64,000 nucleotides of DNA, taken from positions 4,613,423-4,677,422 of the forward strand of contig OZ026606.1 of NCBI GenBank assembly GCA_964020085.1, written 5' to 3'. Numbering within the stretch: position 1 is the stretch's first letter; each line of letters begins with the position of its first letter. The notes under the pieces are model-generated. The model searched no databases and was not told the DNA's origin. It saw only the letters and a list, made by a program, of their open reading frames with translations. Of the stretch, positions 43,600 to 54,745 are shown piece after piece. Origin of the DNA: Micromussa lordhowensis. Its lineage: Eukaryota; Cnidaria; Anthozoa; Scleractinia; Lobophylliidae. Both the position numbers and the translations under genes were made by a program.

Positions 43600-44335
43600 T
43601 TTATTTTTAAATCAATTCAACTCGTCAAAATTGTCAAAATTGTTAACACTTCGCGATTGGAGACCGCTTAAGGCATTGACTACCGGAGCTTTTTGCCAAA
43701 AACGCGCGCAATTTTTGGACATTTTGGACATTTTAAGCCAGGATATGGATATAAGCCAAATTAGCTGCAATCTACTCAAATAAAAAAGGCATTTCAAGGC
43801 AAAATAAAAAGCATGGCTTTTTACGACATCGCGTTTTACGGGCATTAACAAAAATCGAAATTTAGAGTTTTAGCCGAGAAAGTGACCTAAGTCTTTAGGC
43901 TTTTCGGGTTTTCGCCTTTCCTTTTTCTTCTTTTCTTATCCTTTTGCGGCACTGATTGACCTTCTACTCGGCTTGCTTCCAGTTGAAAAATTCCCGGGAA
44001 AGTATCATCCAGACGGGCAATTTTTACCATGGAGTAGCCAAGTGTGCCCGAAGAAAATTTTGCTCCGAGTTTTTCACTCAAATTTCTGAGCATTTTCGTG
44101 CACATTTCAGACTCCATTGACCCTCTCACATTGATGGGTATCATTGGAAAGATCATGTTCATTTTGCATAACTTGAGGATAGATGATGCCAAGTTTTGTC
44201 AAAAGTGATGCCGCTTAAGTGGTTACAGCCGGCACAGGTGTCAATGGGTCAAACTTCATCTCGTGGGCTACTTTTGCCTCTTGTCCACGTGACCAGAGTC
44301 ACATCGACATGAGGATATAGGCGAGCTTTCAGCCT
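43600..44335 (-). mobile_element. Decayed interspersed repeat with coding-like frames
   Basis: Minus-strand frames are protein-like (INVRGSMESEMC, KLGAKFSSGTLGYSMVKIA, then a Lys/Arg-rich end; another frame gives MKFDPLTPVPAVTT and TKLGIIYPQVMQNEHD) but broken by stops. The segment containing CACGTGACCAGAGTCACATC at 44288 recurs at 45790, so its edge was duplicated with the adjacent minisatellite. Family not recognised. Confidence 0.35.
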
Positions 44336-44800
44336 TCCTGTGTAAGGATTCTTCGCATTCCTAATGGAAGATTCCTGTTTAAGGATTCTTCGCATTCCTA
44401 ATGCAAGATTCCTGTGTAAGGATTCTTCGCATTCCTAATGCAAGATTCCTGTGTAAGGATTCTTCGCATTCCTAATGCAAGATTCCTGTGTAAGGATTCT
44501 TCGCATGCCTAATGTAAGATTCCTGTGTAAGGAGTCTTCGGCTTCCTAATGTAAGATTCCTGTGTAAGTATTCTTCCAATTACTAATGTAAGATTCCTGT
44601 GTAAGTATTCTTCGCATGCCTAATGTAAGATTCCTGTGTAAGGAGTCTTCGCATGCCTAATGTAAGATTCCTGTGTAAGTATTCTTTGCATTCCTAATGT
44701 TAGATTCCTGTGTAAGTATTCTTCGCATTACTAATGTAAGATTCCTGTGTAAGTATTCTTCGCATGCCTAATGTAAGATTCCTGTGCAAGGATTCTTTGC

Positions 44801-44975
44801 ATATGGAAAACAGCACCGCAATAATCCAAAATTGGAAGAATCATCGATTTAAACAATCTGTTCGCTGATTCGATTGCTAATGATGGTCGTGCTCTTGAGA
44901 AAATCCCCAACATCTTAGAAACTCTCTTCTTTACACGATGGATATCAGATGCTGCTGATTCATCGAAAGGCTGCT
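44801..44975 (-). mobile_element. RT remnant embedded in minisatellite (unit 1)
   Basis: Minus-strand translation HRVKKRVSKMLGIFSRARPS, then LAIESANRLFKSMILPILDY, matches the C-terminal region of non-LTR reverse transcriptases (ILPILDYCGAVF). Flanked directly by 37-bp repeats on both sides. Confidence 0.7.
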
Positions 44976-45422
44976 GTGTAAGGATTTTTCGCATGCCTAA
45001 TGCAAGATTCCTGTGTAAAGTATTCTTCCTGTGTAAAGGATTCCTCGCATTCTTAATGTAAGATTCCTGTGTAAGGATTCTTAGCATGCCTAATGTAAGA
45101 TTCCTAGCTGTGTGAGGATTCTTCGCATGCCTAATGCAAGATTCCTGTGTGAGGATTCTTTGCATTCCTAATGCAAGATTCCTGTGTAAGGATTCTTCGC
45201 ATGCCTAATGCAAGATTCCTGTGTAAGGATTCTTCGCATGCCTAATGCAAGATTCATGTGTAAGGATTCTTCGCATTCCTAATGCAAGATTCCTGTGTAA
45301 GGATTCTTCGCATGCCTAATGTAAGATTCCTGTGTAAGGAGTCTTCGGCTTCCTAATGTAAGATTCCCGTGTAAGTATTCTTCGCATTACTAATGTAAGA
45401 TTCCTGTGTAAGGATTCTTTGC

Positions 45423-45580
45423 ATATGGAAAACAGCACCGCCATAATCCAAAATTGGAAGAATCATCGATTTAAACAATCTGTTCGCTGATTCGATTGTT
45501 AATGATGGCCGTGCTCTTGACAAAATCCCCAACATCTTAGAAACTCTCTTCTTTACACGATGGATATGCTGATTCATCGA
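45423..45580 (-). mobile_element. RT remnant embedded in minisatellite (unit 2)
   Basis: Nearly identical to 44801-44975 (LTIESANRLFKSMILPILDY, GGAVFH), with a short deletion before HRVKKR. Same flanking variant units, showing that insertion preceded block duplication. Confidence 0.7.
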
Positions 45581-46609
45581 AAGGCTGCTGTGTAAGGATT
45601 TTTCGCATGCCTAATGCAAGATTCCTGTGTAAAGTATTCTTCATGTGTAAAGGATTCCTCGCATTCTTAATGTAAGATTCATGTGGAGGATTCTTCGCAT
45701 GCCTAATGTAAGATTCCTGTGTAAGGATTCTTCGCATTCCTAATGCAAGATTCCTGGGTAAGGATTCTTTGCATGCCTAATGTAAGATCCACGTGACCAG
45801 AGTCACATCGACATGAGGATATAGGCGAGCTTTCAGCCTTCCTGTGTAAGGATTCTTCGCATTACTAGTGCAAGTTTCCTGGGTAAGGATTCTTCGCGTG
45901 CCTAATGTAAGATTCCTGTGTAAGGATTCTTTGCATTCCTAATGCAAGTTTCCTGTGTAAGGATTCTTTGCATGCCTAATGTAAGATTCCTGTGTAAGGA
46001 TTCTTCGCATGCCTAATGTAAGATTCCTGTGTAAGGATTCTTTGCATTCCTAATGCAAGTTTCCTGTGTAAGGATTCTTTGCATGCCTAATGTAAGATTC
46101 CTGTGTAAGGATTCTTTGCATTCCTAATGCAAGTTTCCTGTGTAAGGATTCTTCGCATTCCTAATGTAAGATTCCTGTGTAAGGATTCTTTGCATTACTA
46201 GTGCAAGATTCCTGTGTAAGGATTCTTTGCATGCGTAATGTAAGATTCCTGTGTAAGGATTCTTCGCATTCTTAATATAAGATTCGTGTGGAGGATTCTT
46301 CGCATGCCTAATGCAAGTTTCCTGTGTAAGGATTCTTCGTATGCCTAATGTAAGATTCCTGTGTGAGGATTCTTTGCATGCCTAATGTAAGATTCCTGTG
46401 TAAGGAATTCTTCGCATGCGTAATGTAAGAGTCCTGTGTAAGGACTCTTCGCATTCTTACTGTAAGATTCACGTGGAGGACTCTTTGCATTCCTAATGTA
46501 AGAGTTCTTCGCATGTCTAATGTGAAATTCCAAATGATGTGTAATTCTTTTCCCCAACTGGCATAGGGATAAAAGTCCACATTAATCAGTGATAGCAATA
46601 AACTAGCTC

Positions 46610-46815
46610 CCAGTTGGCTTGATAGCTCAGTTGGTAGAGCACTGCATCGGTATCACAGAGGTTACGGATTCGAATCCAGTTCACGCCGAAATGTTTTTTT
46701 CATGCTTTAATATCACAGCTGCTTCACTTGTGTACATAACTGCGATGATCATTCAGGTCTTTCTCCACAGTTCAAATATACGATTTTTCATATATTCACT
46801 TGCAATATAAAGACA
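46610..46815 (+). mobile_element. tRNA-derived SINE, best preserved copy
   Basis: Head with A box TAGCTCAGTTGGTAGAGC and B box GGATTCGAATCC, followed by the family tail (AACTGCGATGATCATTCAGG, TTTTTCATATATTCACTTGC). The plus-strand ORF through the head is the usual spurious translation of a tRNA-like sequence. Confidence 0.75.
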
Positions 46816-46944
46816 GCATAGTAGGCAGGAAAAATTGAATTGATTATGACCAAATGCTCCGAACAAACATTTGTATGCGTGGAAATTATCATTTCGATAA
46901 GGCAGTAAGGCACAAAATTAATAAATACAAAGTTCTACTTTCAG

Positions 46945-46991
46945 GTATTGACCGTTTAAGGCAAAAGAGTGAAAGAAAGCGCTCAGTTGGG
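46945..46991 (+). CDS. Small exon with furin-like site
   Basis: Flanked by TTTCAG and GTAAGT, it takes phase 1 from 41943 and leaves in phase 0. It encodes IDRLRQKSERKRSVG, with a basic ERKR|S processing site. Phase 0 output is compatible with the exon at 49747 (receptor 2 exon 2). The role is inferred only from splice signals and phase. Confidence 0.4.
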
Positions 46992-47162
46992 GTAAGTGAT
47001 TATTTTATTGGATTGAATTAGAAATTCTTCTCAAATTTCAGCGAGCCTTGTATCTTAAGTAAAAAGCTTTCAGAGATCAAAACAAATAAGTTTTTGATTT
47101 ATTTTAATAAATGAAAATCAAAAAACATTTCAAACTAATGGGCGCGCAAGGAAGCGCCAATC

Positions 47163-47382
47163 CTTCTTCGGGTTTAAAAATGTCGACTGGTACATTTACC
47201 CATAGTTCTCAGCGCACGAAAGCTGATAAAACTAACATCTTCAAACCTAGCATACACTTTGTCGTTAGCACAGGGACAGATTTTCAAATTGCTAAAAACA
47301 AAATGGCTTTATGAGCAGTGTAAGGTTCGCATGGTATTGTGGTAAAATGAACAGCCGCCATCTTTTTTTTTCCCACAGAGGA
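47163..47382. mobile_element. Diverged inverted copy of the 5386-5627 MITE
   Basis: GACTGGTACATTTACC, TTCTCAGCGCACGAAAG, TTCAAACCTAGCATACA and GGTATTGTGGTAAAATGAAC + AGCCGCCATC match the reverse complement of the element at 5386-5627 in order. The termini are eroded. Confidence 0.7.
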
Positions 47383-47636
47383 TGGATTCACGTTCACATA
47401 TAACAGAACGATATATTTAGCATCCCTTTTAAACCAAACAAAGAACTTTGCGTTACTGTTCATGAATGAAATTGTAGGATTGTTTTAACTTTTGTACTTC
47501 TTACAAAGTCTTTATTATCTCTCAGATCTCTCACCCAGTAAATACTGAGATAAAGTAAAATGCAGATACAAGATAATTTGGCTTTATCAACTGAGTTGAT
47601 AATGTGAATTGGCCACCGTAAGGAGATTCGAAAGCT

Positions 47637-47664
47637 GACGTTTCGAGCGTTAGCCCTTCGTCGG
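47637..47664 (-). ncRNA. Mutated hammerhead motif of a second Penelope type
   Basis: On the minus strand CCGACGA, a short GGGC/GCTC helix, then GAAACGTC. The expected CTGACGA has a T-to-C change in the core. The downstream palindrome TTATCAACTCAGTTGATAA also occurs at 54664, in another fragment of the same element type. Confidence 0.5.
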
Positions 47665-48401
47665 AGCGAATCCACAAATGCAGCGGATATAATGCAGATA
47701 ACGTATTGACGTTCGTAAGGATTCCGAGTATTTTTCGCACATTTAACAGTTTCATGGAACTTGCTAACAATGTGTTTCCCCAAGATGGTACGACGGCCAT
47801 GTTAGTGTACATTTATGCAGTTACGTGCAGTCTGTTTCCTAGGGGAAAGGCGAGAAGGCATTTTTTGCATTAGCTGTATGGTCTTGCTTTGCATACAAAA
47901 TATTACATGCAATCAGATTTTCAGATGCAGAAGACAGAAACCAAAATTGACTTCATTCAAAGACTTCAAAGTATATTGATCAAAATGAATGCGACTAGAC
48001 AACATGAGGCACGTGCCTCGCAAATTACTGCAATTTAGCTGCACAAATACACACCGTCGGTTTGGCATAATTAAAAACTCACTAGCCTGCCTGTCAACAC
48101 TCGCATCAAGTCTTTTAACAATAAACAGCCTGTAAAGGTGAATGGATGTCACCGGAGCTTTGCAAAAAATTAGAAATCGAAATTGCCTGTTATTCATTAA
48201 ACAAACGTTTTGAACTTTTGTGGCGCAAATAACAAACCCAACTCATACATCGTCGCTAAATGCAATTTCGTAAGCAATCAAAGGGCAGCGGATAATGTCC
48301 GCGGTCTTTTCAAAAACTTGTATTATTTATCTATTCATCTCTGATAGTGGACGGCGGCTGTTCACATAATCGCGCGGACCCTGCAGTCATCTATCCCCGA
48401 G

Positions 48402-48407
48402 TATAAA
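48402..48407 (+). promoter_or_regulatory. Candidate TATA box, distal, receptor 2
   Basis: CGAGTATAAAGAAG about 1.2 kb upstream of the ATG at 49603. It precedes a segment that is weakly repeated after a second TATAAAA at 49098. Motif-based only. Confidence 0.25.
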
Positions 48408-49097
48408 GAAGAGGGAACCTTTCGTCTTGCAGGGTAGTTTATTTGCTAGCAAAAATTAAATCGAAGTTAGCGTCTACCAATCTACTATGAGTTTAACCAA
48501 ACAGCGGGAATCGAGGGCTTTGGCCACGGCGATAGTTCTTTTACAAATGTAAATTATCGTATGCAGTTAGGACAAAATATAAATAACTTTGCCCAAGAAG
48601 GAAAATTAAAATAATCGGCAACAAAATGGACATTGCTTTCTTTCAATCCCAAATTCTCATGTTAAAAAAACATTCGAAGGGAAACACAGTTCTATTCTCA
48701 TCATAAAGAAAGGAGGTTAGGCCAAAATGTTCACATATCACCAATTTAGGACAGAGATCCTTTGTCAGTGGTGTGAATGAAAATTCAGTATTATCTTAAT
48801 AAATGAAAGATAAATTTCAAGCGTTCCTATATATGCCAACAAAAATGAACTCCACATTAATTTTTATTTTATTTATGATTCTTTTTTAAGCTAACTTATC
48901 ATGTCGCAGAAGATGCACTAACTCTTTCTGACTTGATCCTGAAGGCTAAAATTTTCGTGGGGGATATTTTACCACATTTTATGAATCTAAAATTGAACAC
49001 TGGATAAGGCGTCGATGATGAAAAGCTAGTTTGTTGATTAAGGATTAAGTATGATCTGTATTCACTTTTATCTTCTAAATGTAGGTGCTTTTACTCG

Positions 49098-49104
49098 TAT
49101 AAAA
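49098..49104 (+). promoter_or_regulatory. Candidate TATA box, proximal, receptor 2
   Basis: CTCGTATAAAAACG about 500 bp upstream of the ATG at 49603. The sequence that follows resembles that after 48402, suggesting a duplicated promoter segment. Confidence 0.25.
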
Positions 49105-49602
49105 ACGTGGATCGAGGTCGAATCAAGACCAGCGGCGAAAGTCATTTTACAAATGTGAATTATGGGTGAAGCTAGGTCAAAATATTCAGTCCACAATGTT
49201 TATATAACAACAATAATAAGCATCTTATCTTAATTGTTATAGGAAATGAGAAAGTCTAACTTTGAAAGCCAAATTCTCAGACACGGATTAAACTCCTGTT
49301 GTCTTAAATTTAGAACTTATAATTTTAAAATTGCAAGGTTTTCGATCTCATCTGATCAACCAGTACAATTTATTCAATTGTCATAGCAATTCACTTGTCA
49401 TACATTCTACGCATTAACTGAATAAACAAAACCTAAGATTAAAATGGATCAAGTCATAAATGCATAAATTGTTGAACGCTCTGACAGATGATGAGTTCTC
49501 ATTGACAATGTGAATTAAAATGTGCCTTGCCACGGGAAGCGTCTGTTAATGCTTTTTCGTATGGCGAAGAAGTAGCCTTCCCACTCCTTTATTTGGGATG
49601 AA

Positions 49603-49780
49603 ATGAGCCTCAATATCGGAGTAAGCGTTTCACTCGCTCTTTTCGTGTTGCTAGGAGTAAAGGTAAATGTCCTAACTCGCTTTCGTGATATTTTCATTTT
49701 CATGTCTTAGAATCGCTTTGTTATAATTCAAATGTTCTTTTTTTAGATTTCAGGCTTACAGGAATGCCCATTAGCCACAG
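49603..49780 (+). CDS. Receptor 2 exons 1-2: signal peptide
   Basis: Exon 1 reads MSLNIGVSVSLALFVLLGVK to GTAAAT. Exon 2 (34 nt) reads ISGLQECPLAT and ends in phase 1 at GTAAGG. The pair matches receptor 1's first two exons in structure. Exon 2 can join either 52246 or the short terminal exon at 50217. Confidence 0.65.
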
Positions 49781-52700
49781 GTAAGGTTTTTATTGGAATA
49801 TGAAAGACATTTTTTACTGCTATTTCCTGTCCATCGCATCGTTATCTGCATAGAGGTAATTTACCAAACGTAAACAAAGCGCAATATTTCTACAAGCATA
49901 TGCACGAGTTTTCTATAGTCACTTTCCGCAAACACATAACGAAGATTCCCTACTTCTGCTTGACGCGAATTGAAAGGGACAAATAAAGTGAGTTGGTTAA
50001 CGATTGCATTCGATATATAATAATATAAAGAAATATCTAACTTTGCATTTGTATTTCAGTTATCTATTTTGACTTGCATGGTCTCCCGCTATTTGGTTAT
50101 TTTACTTTTTGACTCAAGCTCGAAGGGGGGTTGTGCGGCATTTTCTTGTCGTGGTATTTTCATCATAGCAAGTTAGTTTATTGCACACCGATCTTAATTT
50201 GTGTTCTTTGAAAAAGGTGACGAAAAGACCGTATTAAGAGTAGTTGAAAATTCAGCAGCTGTTTTGAATGAGGCACCAGCTGAATTTTGTTCTGGAGCCA
50301 CAGTAAAGATTAATAAAATAACATCAAAAGAAAAAAGCAAAATGATATCTGCATTCAGACGTTGATTCAGGATCAATGGTCCCTGCAAGAGCAGCGACAT
50401 TCTCTATTTGCTATGCTTATTTATCATCTTCACCATTTCAGTCACTGAAGCGGGAAAGTCTTCACACAAACTGACAGTTTTCCACATTAGCATATAGTAA
50501 TACGCAATTTCATCCGTCATTCTGTAGAAATTAAGAGCCAAAATTTTCATTTCGTGGCCTGCAATAATTTGCACTTATATGAGTACGTGCATAAAATACT
50601 AAACAATAAGTGGGCCAATATGATGAGTTCAGATTAAACAACAAGTAATTACAATAACAAACTCATACCTTGAGTTCAAATTAAACTGCACCTAATTTTT
50701 TTGTCATTTCATGTCCCGAGAAATAACAATCGGCATCTTTAATTTTGAACAAGTGTTCAACATCCCTTGGATATCTTTTATTATGAAGGAAATAGTTTCT
50801 TGAAAAGAAAAAGGAAACCAAAAATTAGTATTGGGTAATTTTGGTTTGGTCTAGCATCTCCTAGAAAAAAGTTTACTATTGTTAGATTGACAGGAAATAA
50901 TTCTTTTTTCTTGAATGTATAACCCCTTTAACTGACAGCCATAGTTTGGTAATGTGATATTCTATCATTAACACTCTAGCGCGGAAGTCCAGCGTTAATG
51001 AAAGTTAATTGCGTTCAAATAACCTCTATCCACATTAGACATTACGTAAACACAAGGTAAACAGCTTGAACTGGTCGCCAAGGTCGCAAGCACATTTCCG
51101 TAGATTTCAATTTCCATGTAAAGGACGCTCGCGCCCAAAATGTTCCCACGTGCAGAATTTACTAAAACTAGCCACGCAGTAAGGTAAAGAGCAACTTTTG
51201 ACAAAAAGTTTAAACAAATAGGGGATCACTGCACTTATTTTTGAATTGGGATGCACTGTAGACCATGGATCAGTCAGGGTAGTGATTGGAATTGGCACAT
51301 TTATAGAAAAATAATCTAATCACGAAGGCAATGTATTTCCATTCGACAACGTTAATTAGGTGATCGATGTAGAGAAAGGAAAATTGTTTTCCTGCCATTC
51401 CAGTAGAAGTGTGAAGACTGCTTTGTTTTTGTTGTCATTTTGGCGCAAAAAAATGTAAAAAGTATAAAGGTAATATCCATATTGTATGTTTATTATTTGA
51501 TTCCTTCCATCGTTTACGGCACGGCTGTATAAACCTAGGGAACGTTTCTGAATTGTTGCGAAAATATTTGATATACCTGTTTATTTTAATCTTTTTTCTT
51601 TACATCAAATGAATACCTTGAAAGCTTCAGTTACACTTTTTGGGTTGACTCTGGTAATACGCATCTTTTGACTGCAGTATATGCTTAGATTCTTAGGAAA
51701 TTAAATCTTGGGTCATGTAATTTTTATATGAAAAGACTTCATGAGACAATTAAGCTTTTTTGTAGAACTGATTAAGTAAACGCTGATTTTAAACTGTCAA
51801 AATAGTTCTTGAAATGTTGGCTTGCGATTTGAAATAACTGATCTTTGTGGTTTTGTTTTCAAGCTCTCGCAAGCGACCACTGCAAGAGTCTGATTCACTT
51901 ATGAGACACGGTAGTTAACTGAATAAGTGATTCCAGGCAGTTTTCAGTCCCTGCATGTGCTGGATTAGCTATAGTTAGCTGTACATTTGTGAAATTAGTG
52001 ATTTTTAATATTAAATCTACTAGGCTATTATTATGAAAATATTTACATTTCGCTTGCTTTATGCTAACTATTGTAAAAAGCACTCATAGACCAGCTCTCG
52101 TTACAACCACATTTGAGTTTCCGAGGTAGTCGCTGCTTACGATCGAGTGCTTCGACTATACTACCCCAACCGAATGTCATCAGTTATATGCTGCCACTAG
52201 TTAGCTTTTAACTAATAATACCCATTTCACTTTCCCACCTAACAGTGATGTGTATTGAAAACAGCAAACTTAAGACCACCAACAGTTTTGAGCTACTTCA
52301 TAGCAACATCTCCTGGCAATGTTCTCGTCAATCTATACGCATCGATTTGAGCTGCAAAGAATCCCAACAAAATAATGCAACGCGGATGTGCTGTGAAGTT
52401 TCCACCCAAAAGGGAAACAACACACTCACAAGAAGGCCAGGTATTTTTTCTAATGCTAGTATGTTTATTCGTTTGTTTGATTGCGTCAGCGGTTCGGATT
52501 CATTCTGCACATATCACTATTGAAGGACATTTTCTGACCATTACTTTGATTGACATTTGTACGATTTCGAAATCTTAGTTTATACTGGGAGAAGCAAACG
52601 CTGTAGATATTTGATAATAATGAACTTCAGCTCATAACTGAAGACAGGACAATAGCTGTAGGACAGTATAGCACAAGATTGAAGACTAGCCAAATACTCG

Positions 52701-54705
52701 GATGGCGTATGCATTGTGTTCTACTAACAATGGGCAGACCTTGCTGTAAACTTGCTACAATATTGAGCAATAGAAAGAAAAATCCAAAAAGTCTTGAAAG
52801 TAAAGAAACACCATCTAAAAGAAAAAAATAGTTAGAAGATCCAAATTTTACCAGAATTGCAATTTTTTCAATGAAGTCAAATTTAGATTTGATGAACTGC
52901 AACCCTCTCCCATCCTCTTAATCCTGCACTTTTCTAAAAAATATTTTTTTATTTTGTCTTGTACAATCATTTCAGGTTATCTCTTATATTTAGTGTCATT
53001 TGGCAATATTGTATGGCAATTTCTTAAGTCAACTGCTACACAGTTCCTTTAAATATGCCACACTTTTGCTTTTAAAAATGTTTGTTTAATCGGAATCACC
53101 CTACGAAATGCATATAACATTGGGACACGATTGCAGCGTTTCTAATATGCACAATTGAAACTCTTGTTTATTTTATTAGCATCCTGCAAGGGGATTGTTA
53201 GAACGAAGAACGTCAACAAAGACCACAGTGAAGAGGTTCGAGTCTTACATTGTGAATGGGAATGGTCTGCTCTTAACTTATCGCTACGGACGACCAACTT
53301 CGACGCCTCACTGAGACCTGCCATATATTACCCCTGCATTTCACCGCATAACAACACACATCTTCAAACTTGCCACAGTAAGTTATCAGTTTTTCTTTTT
53401 TTTTATTTAGTAGTACAAATGATGATCAGTTCCTGATAACAACCCCGTATGTAAACATCTCCTGTCTTCTTTCACGGTTCGGAACAAACAATCGTTTAGG
53501 ATATTTTTCAGAAAGCTTCAGAAGCTGTTGAACAGTTACTGAGGAGTACATATCCCTTGATAGATGACCGAACACAGTTTTTGATACTTGTGTTTCATTC
53601 ACCTTTTTCTCCGCAAAAAACCCCTTGATTCTTTGGTCGCCAAAAATGGAAAGGAAGCCACCTTTTTATAATTCCATATGCAGTCGAAGCTCTCCTTGCG
53701 ACCACTCTCGTAAGCGACCAGCTCTAGTGACGACCATCTTTGTGGAACCCCGTTTGAACTGTGACTTTCTAATGAAAAGCTCCCGTAAGCGATCACGACC
53801 AATTTTTGGGATTACCCAAGTGGACTTTCCTTTGTATTTAGCTCTTGTAAGCGACCGCTCAGACTCTTTTACATCTAAATCGACACTTAAATGAAACTGC
53901 ACACTGCGCTAATGGTTCGTTGATAAAGATCTGCAGTTTAGCCGTGTCTTTGCCAGATATGAAGACGCCATTAAACATTAATTTCTTTCGTTTTTTCTTT
54001 ATGAATTATTAACGAGTTTCCGAAGCTCTCGAAAGCGACCACCCTCTATTGTTTTACCATGCGGTCTTCTACGAGAGCTCATTCTTGTAAGCGACCTATA
54101 GCTACTCTAGTTACGACCACTTTTTCGAATTTACGAGGTGGTCCCTCATACGAGAGCTATATTACTGTCTTAAAAGAACTTAACTTTAATTCATTTCTGT
54201 GCAATCTTGTAGAAAACGAATTCGACTATTTGGTTAACCGCCTGCATTTTTCTCATTTTCAGTGACACTAAACACAACAGCATCTACCTTGACTACCGGT
54301 TAGTAGGCCCGAAATAAATACATTTACCTGATTTGCTACAAGTATAAAATAAAAGTTATTTTCTATCCTGTTCAGGCCTCCAAGTTGACCTAAGCCTCTC
54401 CATCAAAGCCAGGCCTGGTACACAACAATTCATATGAAAATGAGTTTAATTCGAATTTGACTGAAATCCCATTTTCATATGACTCTCATAAGACTTGCTT
54501 TGAGAAAGAGGCTAAAGGTTATTCGGAAATGGCCTATTGATGGAATAACCTCTATCGTCTTACTGTCAGCGACCCGGAGCACTACAACAGGCTATTTGCC
54601 TTCAGGTGAATACGCAAGTTGAATGCTTTTGCTTTTGAATCTCTTTACCGTGGCAAATTCACATTATCAACTCAGTTGATAAAACCAAATTATCTTGTAA
54701 CACTC

Positions 54706-54745
<40 letters not shown>

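Larger units (their letters stand above)
44336..46530. repeat. 37-bp minisatellite array, about 2.2 kb
   Basis: Unit GATTCTTCGCATTCCTAATG + CAAGATTCCTGTGTAAG (37 bp), with variants TTCGCATGCC, TTTGCATTCC and AATGTAAG. Roughly 50 units are interrupted by two near-identical insertions with reverse-transcriptase remnants (44801-44975 and 45423-45580) whose offset is 622 bp, so a larger block has been duplicated. Since 37 is not a multiple of three, the long minus-strand frames here are a by-product of the repeat and not a gene. Confidence 0.9.
41944..46944. other. Putative intron with repeats and a minisatellite
   Basis: If the small exons are one gene this 5-kb stretch is an intron. Open frames on both strands at about 42396-42729 have no recognised motif. 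43600-44335 looks like a decayed interspersed repeat. A 2.2 kb minisatellite and a SINE fill the rest. Confidence 0.5.
46992..49602. other. Upstream region of receptor 2
   Basis: Contains a diverged copy of the 242-bp MITE (47163-47382), a Penelope terminal fragment with a mutated hammerhead (about 47555-47700), and a weak direct repeat: CTTTTACAAATGTAAATTAT near 48539 and CATTTTACAAATGTGAATTAT near 49142, each following a TATAAA motif. No exon is supported beyond those listed. Confidence 0.5.

Noticed and set aside
44731..45737. Long minus-strand ORFs (66-144 codons) in the repeat array
   Set aside because: They are translations of the 37-bp repeat with an embedded RT remnant. There are no starts or conserved domains beyond the RT piece.
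44336..46530. CRISPR-like array
   Set aside because: There are no unique spacers between repeats, units are directly abutting and diverged, and the context is eukaryotic.
46619..46810. 63-codon ORF starting MIAQLVEHCIGITEV
   Set aside because: It is the spurious translation of a tRNA-derived SINE head.
54374..54430. Possible exon after CTGTTCAG reading GLQVDLSLSIKARPG
   Set aside because: It runs into TGA without a donor, and the flanking exons join in phase without it.
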